From: an uncultured Clostridia bacterium
GTDB taxonomy: Bacteria; Bacillota; Clostridia; Christensenellales; Borkfalkiaceae
Length of the DNA: 7,678 bases
NCBI GenBank assembly: GCA_946628865.1
Contig: CAMOXE010000158.1
Coordinates: forward strand, 1 to 7,678
Reading direction: 5' to 3'
Translations under genes and position numbers: made by a program
Part shown: positions 5,036 to 7,678 of the stretch, piece after piece
Numbering within the stretch: the stretch's first letter is position 1
Layout: the number at the start of each line of letters is the position of its first letter
The notes under the pieces: model-generated
Database searches by the model: none
What the model was told of the DNA's origin: nothing
What the model saw: the letters and a program-made list of their open reading frames with translations, nothing else

Positions 5036-6667
5036 TTATTCGATAGATACTATGTAGTAATAAATAGGCTGCCCGCCGAAGAATACTTCGACGTCGGTTT
5101 CGGGATATTTCTTGGCAAGTTCGTCTTTAAGCGCCTCCGCGTCCTCTTCGGTTACGTCCGCACCGTAATAGACGTTGATAAGGCTCGACGCGACGTCTTT
5201 CAATTTATCCACGAGCGCGGCGGTAACCTTTGCCACGTCGTTTCCCTTTGCGAGTATCTTCTTATCGTCCAGACCGATAATATCGCCTTTAGTCAATGAA
5301 AATCCGTTTACTTTGGTGGAACGCACCGCGTAAGTTACCTGACCCGCGGTTACGTTATCCATTTCGTGGAGCATGTTTATCTTGTTCTCTTCCGCCGAAA
5401 CTTCGGGGTTAAACGCGAGCGCCGCCGCTATGCCCTGCGGCACGTTCTTGGTCGGAATAACGTGTATCTTCTTCTTTTCAACGAGCGATTTGGACTGCTC
5501 CGCCGCGAGAATAATGTTCTTGTTGTTCGGAAAAACGAAGATGTTTTCGGCGTTTATCTTGATTATCGCGTCCGCGATGTCCTGAGCGGACGGATTCATC
5601 GTCTGACCGCCCTCTATAACTCTGTCCACGTTGAGGTCTTTGAAAATGGCGTCGAATCCCTCGCCCGAACATATGGCGAGCATGCCCATCTCTTTCTTTT
5701 CCGCCTCGTATTTTTTAATGAGTTCGCGGTTTTGTTCGAGCATGTTCTCGATTTTCACTTTATCCACTTCGCCGAGGGTAAGCGCCTTGCTTATGGCGTT
5801 GCCCGGCTGGTTGGTGTGAACGTGTACTTTGACGAATTCGAGATCGCCTATAACTAATACGCAATCGCCTATCGTCATTAAATATTCGCGCAGACGGTCT
5901 ATATCCGCCAGCGTCGTTCTCTTCTTTAAATTGATTATGAAAAATTCCGTGCAGTAGCCGAATTCTATCGTGCCGAGGTTTAAAATGTCGGCGTGTTCCA
6001 TGGAACTTTCCTGTTTCTTTTCGGGTACGACTTCGGTTGCGCCCTCGATCTTCTCGCCGATGAGCGCTTTGTACATGCCTTTATATATCGTCACAAGTCC
6101 CATTCCGCCGGAGTCCACCACTCCCGCCTTTTTAAGTACCGGCAAAAGTTCGGGGGTCTTAGCGAGCGCGTCCTCACCCTCGGCTATTATCTCGCGGAAG
6201 AACTCTTCAATGTCCTTAATCTTGCCGGCGATCGCCTGCGCGTGTTCGGATATCATTTTGCAAACGGTGAGCATTGTGCCTTCTTTGGGTTTGGAAACCG
6301 CGCCGTAGGCTATATCCGTGGCGTTTTTAAGCGCCTTTGCGAGAAGTTTGGTATCTACTTCCGCGCTGTCTTTTATAGTCTGGCAAATGCCGCGGAATAT
6401 CTGCGAAGTGATTACGCCCGAGTTACCTCTCGCGCCGCGAAGCGCGCCCTTTGAAACCGCGTCCGCAAGGTCGGAAAGCCTGTTGGTTTTTACCGCCTTT
6501 AATTCCTTTACGGCAGACTGCATCGTAAGGCTCATATTCGTGCCGGTGTCTCCGTCCGGCACGGGGAAAACGTTGAGTGAATCTATAAGATCCCGATTGA
6601 CGTCGAGATTCTGCGACGCGGATATTACCATTTTGGCAAAAGTCGCGCCGTTGATATTTTTCTGCAT
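5036..6667 (-). CDS. fakA: Fatty acid kinase catalytic subunit FakA (DAK2/DhaL domain protein, YloV family)
   Basis: FakA phosphorylates fatty acids bound to a DegV-family partner (FakB), letting Gram-positive bacteria feed exogenous fatty acids into phospholipid synthesis. The 543-residue length matches the family (about 550). The N-terminal DAK2/DhaL kinase domain (about 1-205) shows PDGDTGTN (37-44) with D38/D40 as likely Mg-ATP ligands, GARGNSGVITSQIFRG (78-93), KPKEGTML (126-133) and VDSGGMGL (184-191). The middle domain has GYCTEF (C239) and VHVHTNQPG (H282, H284), which align with residues reported as a zinc site in S. aureus FakA. The C-terminal DegV-like domain ends with GGQPIYYY. 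The ATG at 6667 has GGAGG 12 nt upstream and starts 25 bp after the asp23-like stop, so the two are cotranscribed. No FakB gene lies in the window; it must be elsewhere. Older annotations call this family dihydroxyacetone kinase-like. Confidence 0.95.
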   Translation of the reverse strand: MQKNINGATFAKMVISASQNLDVNRDLIDSLNVFPVPDGDTGTNMSLTMQSAVKELKAVKTNRLSDLADAVSKGALRGARGNSGVITSQIFRGICQTIKDSAEVDTKLLAKALKNATDIAYGAVSKPKEGTMLTVCKMISEHAQAIAGKIKDIEEFFREIIAEGEDALAKTPELLPVLKKAGVVDSGGMGLVTIYKGMYKALIGEKIEGATEVVPEKKQESSMEHADILNLGTIEFGYCTEFFIINLKKRTTLADIDRLREYLMTIGDCVLVIGDLEFVKVHVHTNQPGNAISKALTLGEVDKVKIENMLEQNRELIKKYEAEKKEMGMLAICSGEGFDAIFKDLNVDRVIEGGQTMNPSAQDIADAIIKINAENIFVFPNNKNIILAAEQSKSLVEKKKIHVIPTKNVPQGIAAALAFNPEVSAEENKINMLHEMDNVTAGQVTYAVRSTKVNGFSLTKGDIIGLDDKKILAKGNDVAKVTAALVDKLKDVASSLINVYYGADVTEEDAEALKDELAKKYPETDVEVFFGGQPIYYYIVSIE

Positions 6668-6692
6668 TTTAAGTTTTGTCCTCCAAAGGCGT

Positions 6693-7043
6693 TTAAAGTT
6701 TAACGCCCGCTATGTTTACGTTTACGGTGTCAACTATCATACCCGTAAACTGCTCTACTTTATATTTGACGGCGTTTTTAAGCGAATCCGCCACGGCGGA
6801 TATTGAAACGCCGAACTTGATCACGACCGAAACGTCGATATAAATACGATCGCTCGAAGTTACTACTTTTACGCCTTTGGCGTAAGGGTCTTTTTTGACG
6901 AGTTGGAAGAAACTGTCCGTAATCTTACGCGAGACCATTTCGACGATGCCGTAGCATTCGAGCGCGGCGTGCGCCGCGACCTTTGCTATCGCTTCGTCTG
7001 AAACAGAAATCTTGCCGTAGATATTAGAAGTTGTAACGGGCAT
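6693..7043 (-). CDS. Asp23/Gls24 family protein (YloU type)
   Basis: This is a small protein of 116 residues from the Asp23/Gls24 envelope-associated family. In Bacillota a member almost always precedes fakA, as here. Visible family features are the N-terminal GKISVSDEAIAKVAAHAALECYGIVEM block (10-36) and the C-terminal half with alternating strands and helix (KGVKVV near 56, IYIDVSVVIKFGVSI near 67, then a helix, then VDTVNVNIAGVKL at the end). There is no signal peptide or membrane segment, so it is cytoplasmic or peripherally attached. Its precise role is unknown; paralogues are linked to cell envelope and alkaline stress. The ATG at 7043 has AAAAGGAG 7 nt upstream. It is the first gene of the unit and has its own promoter, divergent from rpmB. 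Confidence 0.93.
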   Translation of the reverse strand: MPVTTSNIYGKISVSDEAIAKVAAHAALECYGIVEMVSRKITDSFFQLVKKDPYAKGVKVVTSSDRIYIDVSVVIKFGVSISAVADSLKNAVKYKVEQFTGMIVDTVNVNIAGVKL

Positions 7044-7072
7044 AACGTTTCTCCTTTTATAATTCCATACTT

Positions 7073-7101
7073 ATTTTACAATATTTCAGCGCCTTTTGCA
7101 A
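7073..7101 (-). promoter_or_regulatory. Promoter of the asp23-fakA-recG unit
   Basis: On the minus strand, TTGCAA (7101-7096) and TAAAAT (7078-7073) are 17 bp apart. The predicted start lies near 7066, giving a leader of about 23 nt that contains the AAAAGGAG ribosome binding site. The promoter is moderate and faces away from the rpmB promoter, with transcript starts about 130 bp apart. Confidence 0.6.
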
Positions 7102-7162
7102 GGGTTTTTGCGTCTTTAAGAAAAATTAAAAGTTTTTTTTGACAAAAATAGGTGTAAAAAGG

Positions 7163-7191
7163 TTGCTTTTAAAAGTTTTTTGTGGTAATAT
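7163..7191 (+). promoter_or_regulatory. Extended -10 promoter of rpmB
   Basis: TTGCTT (7163-7168) is followed after 17 bp by TAATAT (7186-7191), with TGG immediately before it, giving an extended -10. Transcription should start near 7198, leaving a leader of about 30 nt. The GGAGG at 7213-7217 is the ribosome binding site. A-tracts and T-tracts at 7120-7180 may act as UP elements, as suits a highly expressed ribosomal gene. Confidence 0.75.
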
Positions 7192-7227
7192 ATCTATGTT
7201 TTCTATCGTAATGGAGGTATTATATAT

Positions 7228-7416
7228 ATGGCTAAAGTTTGTAGTGTTTGCGGCAAGGCGAAATTGTCGGGTAATTTGGTAAGCCACAGTAATCGTAAGA
7301 CCCCCCGTTCTTATAACGCGAATCTTCAGAAGGTTAGGGTTTCAAAAGACGGCGTAGTCTCTTCCGAATACGTTTGCGCTCGCTGCTTAAAGAGCAACAA
7401 AGTTGAAAGAGCGTAA
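7228..7416 (+). CDS. rpmB: 50S ribosomal protein L28
   Basis: L28 is a structural protein of the large ribosomal subunit. The 62-residue protein starts MAKVCSVCGK and carries C5-x2-C8 and C50-x2-C53. It is therefore the zinc-ribbon (C+) form of L28; C- paralogues that lack the cysteines occur in some bacteria under zinc limitation. The SHSNRKTPRSYNANLQKVRV core is typical of the family. The ATG at 7228 is preceded by GGAGG at 7213-7217, a rather long spacing of 10 nt across an AT repeat. It is monocistronic, with an extended -10 promoter before it and a strong terminator 20 bp after it. It is divergent from asp23-fakA, the usual arrangement in Bacillota. Confidence 0.98.
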   Translation: MAKVCSVCGKAKLSGNLVSHSNRKTPRSYNANLQKVRVSKDGVVSSEYVCARCLKSNKVERA

Positions 7417-7435
7417 TATTTAAACAGAGTAATTT

Positions 7436-7471
7436 CGGCGGCGTAAGCATTTTTGCTTACGCCGCCGTTTT
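7436..7471 (+). terminator. Rho-independent terminator of rpmB
   Basis: A perfect 14-bp stem (7436-7449 with 7454-7467, arms CGGCGGCGTAAGCA and complement) closes a TTTT loop and is followed by TTTT (7468-7471). It lies 20 bp after the rpmB stop. The stem is long and GC-rich at its base, so it should terminate well. The minus strand lacks a T-run, so it acts in the plus direction only. Confidence 0.92.
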
Positions 7472-7527
7472 CGTGACTAACGTTAAAACGTCGTCGCCTG
7501 TCGGGCGACAATCCGCCAAAGGTTCAG

Positions 7528-7536
7528 TGATATAAT
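7528..7536 (+). promoter_or_regulatory. Extended -10 promoter of the VWA gene
   Basis: TGATATAAT (7528-7536) is a perfect TATAAT with an upstream TGn extension. No good -35 hexamer sits 16-19 bp upstream, which extended -10 promoters can tolerate. The start would fall near 7543, at the left arm of a leader hairpin, giving a leader of about 44 nt before the ATG at 7587. Confidence 0.6.
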
Positions 7537-7541
7537 AATTA

Positions 7542-7566
7542 TCGTCAATTTCGTATTTGACGAAAT
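7542..7566 (+). repeat. Overlapping alternative hairpins in the VWA gene leader
   Basis: Two perfect 7-bp inverted repeats share bases and cannot form together. TCGTCAA (7542-7548) pairs with TTGACGA (7557-7563), loop 8. ATTTCGT (7548-7554) pairs with ACGAAAT (7560-7566), loop 5. They lie between the -10 box and the GGAGGA ribosome binding site at 7575-7580. They may be an operator at the transcript start, an RNA switch-like element, or chance. Confidence 0.4.
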
Positions 7567-7586
7567 AAAACTTTGGAGGAATAAAA

Positions 7587-7678
7587 ATGGAAAAAAATCT
7601 CGAAGTCTGTTTTATAATAGACAAAAGCGGCTCAATGGATAACATTACCGAAGAAACGATAGGCGGGTTCAACTCGGT
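7587..7678 (+). CDS. VWA domain protein, 5' end only
   Basis: Only the first 30 codons are in the window; the gene continues beyond the right edge. The translation begins MEKNLEVCFIIDKSGSM and continues to TIGGFN. It shows a von Willebrand factor A domain beginning at the first beta strand, with the metal-ion-dependent adhesion site DxSxS at D12, S14 and S16. The TIGGFN segment recalls a family of small stand-alone cytoplasmic VWA proteins in Bacillota whose function is poorly known. There is no signal peptide. The ATG at 7587 has GGAGGA 6 nt upstream and an extended -10 promoter about 50 bp before it, so it is a separate unit from rpmB. The domain call is secure; the role and full length cannot be judged here. 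Confidence 0.88.
   Translation, partial: MEKNLEVCFIIDKSGSMDNITEETIGGFNS

Noticed and set aside
5366..6806. Several plus-strand open frames opposite fakA and the asp23-like gene
   Set aside because: All are antisense to confidently identified genes, overlap one another in different frames, and show no domain or motif.
7139..7144. TTGACA upstream of rpmB as a -35 box
   Set aside because: No -10 hexamer lies at 16-19 bp. The TTGCTT/TGG-TAATAT pair further downstream fits better.
7326..7672. Minus-strand frames opposite rpmB and through the rpmB terminator
   Set aside because: They cross the rpmB gene, a strong terminator, and the promoter and start of the VWA gene, and have no family features.
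1..7678. Mobile elements, CRISPR arrays, tRNA or rRNA genes
   Set aside because: I looked for transposase-like proteins, regularly spaced repeats and tRNA-like folds and saw none. Intergenic gaps are short and explained by promoters or terminators.

Overview
The window looks like a chromosomal segment of a Gram-positive, probably strictly anaerobic Clostridia-type bacterium (Bacillota). The reasons are strong GGAGG-type ribosome binding sites, the conserved Bacillota order rpmB / asp23-like (yloU) / fakA (yloV) / recG, a zinc-ribbon L28, and the anaerobe redox proteins rubredoxin and rubrerythrin. I cannot name a genus. All genes except rpmB and the last partial gene lie on the minus strand.

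Layout from right to left. At 7587-7678 a plus-strand gene for a von Willebrand factor A (VWA) protein begins and runs off the window. Upstream of it, rpmB (7228-7416, +) has its own extended -10 promoter and a strong terminator. A divergent promoter at 7073-7101 drives a minus-strand unit: asp23-like (6693-7043), fakA (5036-6667) and recG (2952-4964). Just before recG there is a terminator-like hairpin and no visible Shine-Dalgarno sequence, so recG may be attenuated relative to fakA.

A near-consensus promoter (2892-2920) starts a second unit: a short DtxR-family metalloregulator (2501-2872) and a 51-residue rubredoxin (2343-2498). The rubredoxin ribosome binding site is formed by the last two Arg codons of the regulator. 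A terminator-shaped hairpin at 2305-2334 closes this unit. It contains the leftmost possible start (TTG, 2325) of the next gene, a cardiolipin synthase, so I prefer the ATG at 2265 for that gene. Rubrerythrin (180-713) follows 22 bp after cardiolipin synthase and is probably cotranscribed with it. Bases 1-179 hold no convincing gene.

Functionally, the right half is housekeeping: ribosome, exogenous fatty-acid activation and replication-fork repair. The left half is an iron/peroxide module: an iron-type regulator, rubredoxin as electron carrier, and rubrerythrin as peroxide reductase. A cardiolipin synthase is embedded in it. I see no mobile element, CRISPR array, tRNA or rRNA, and no clearly new multi-gene system. 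The unusual points are small-scale: hairpins overlapping start regions, a short regulator with DtxR-type metal ligands, paired dyads in its promoter, and overlapping alternative hairpins in the VWA leader.
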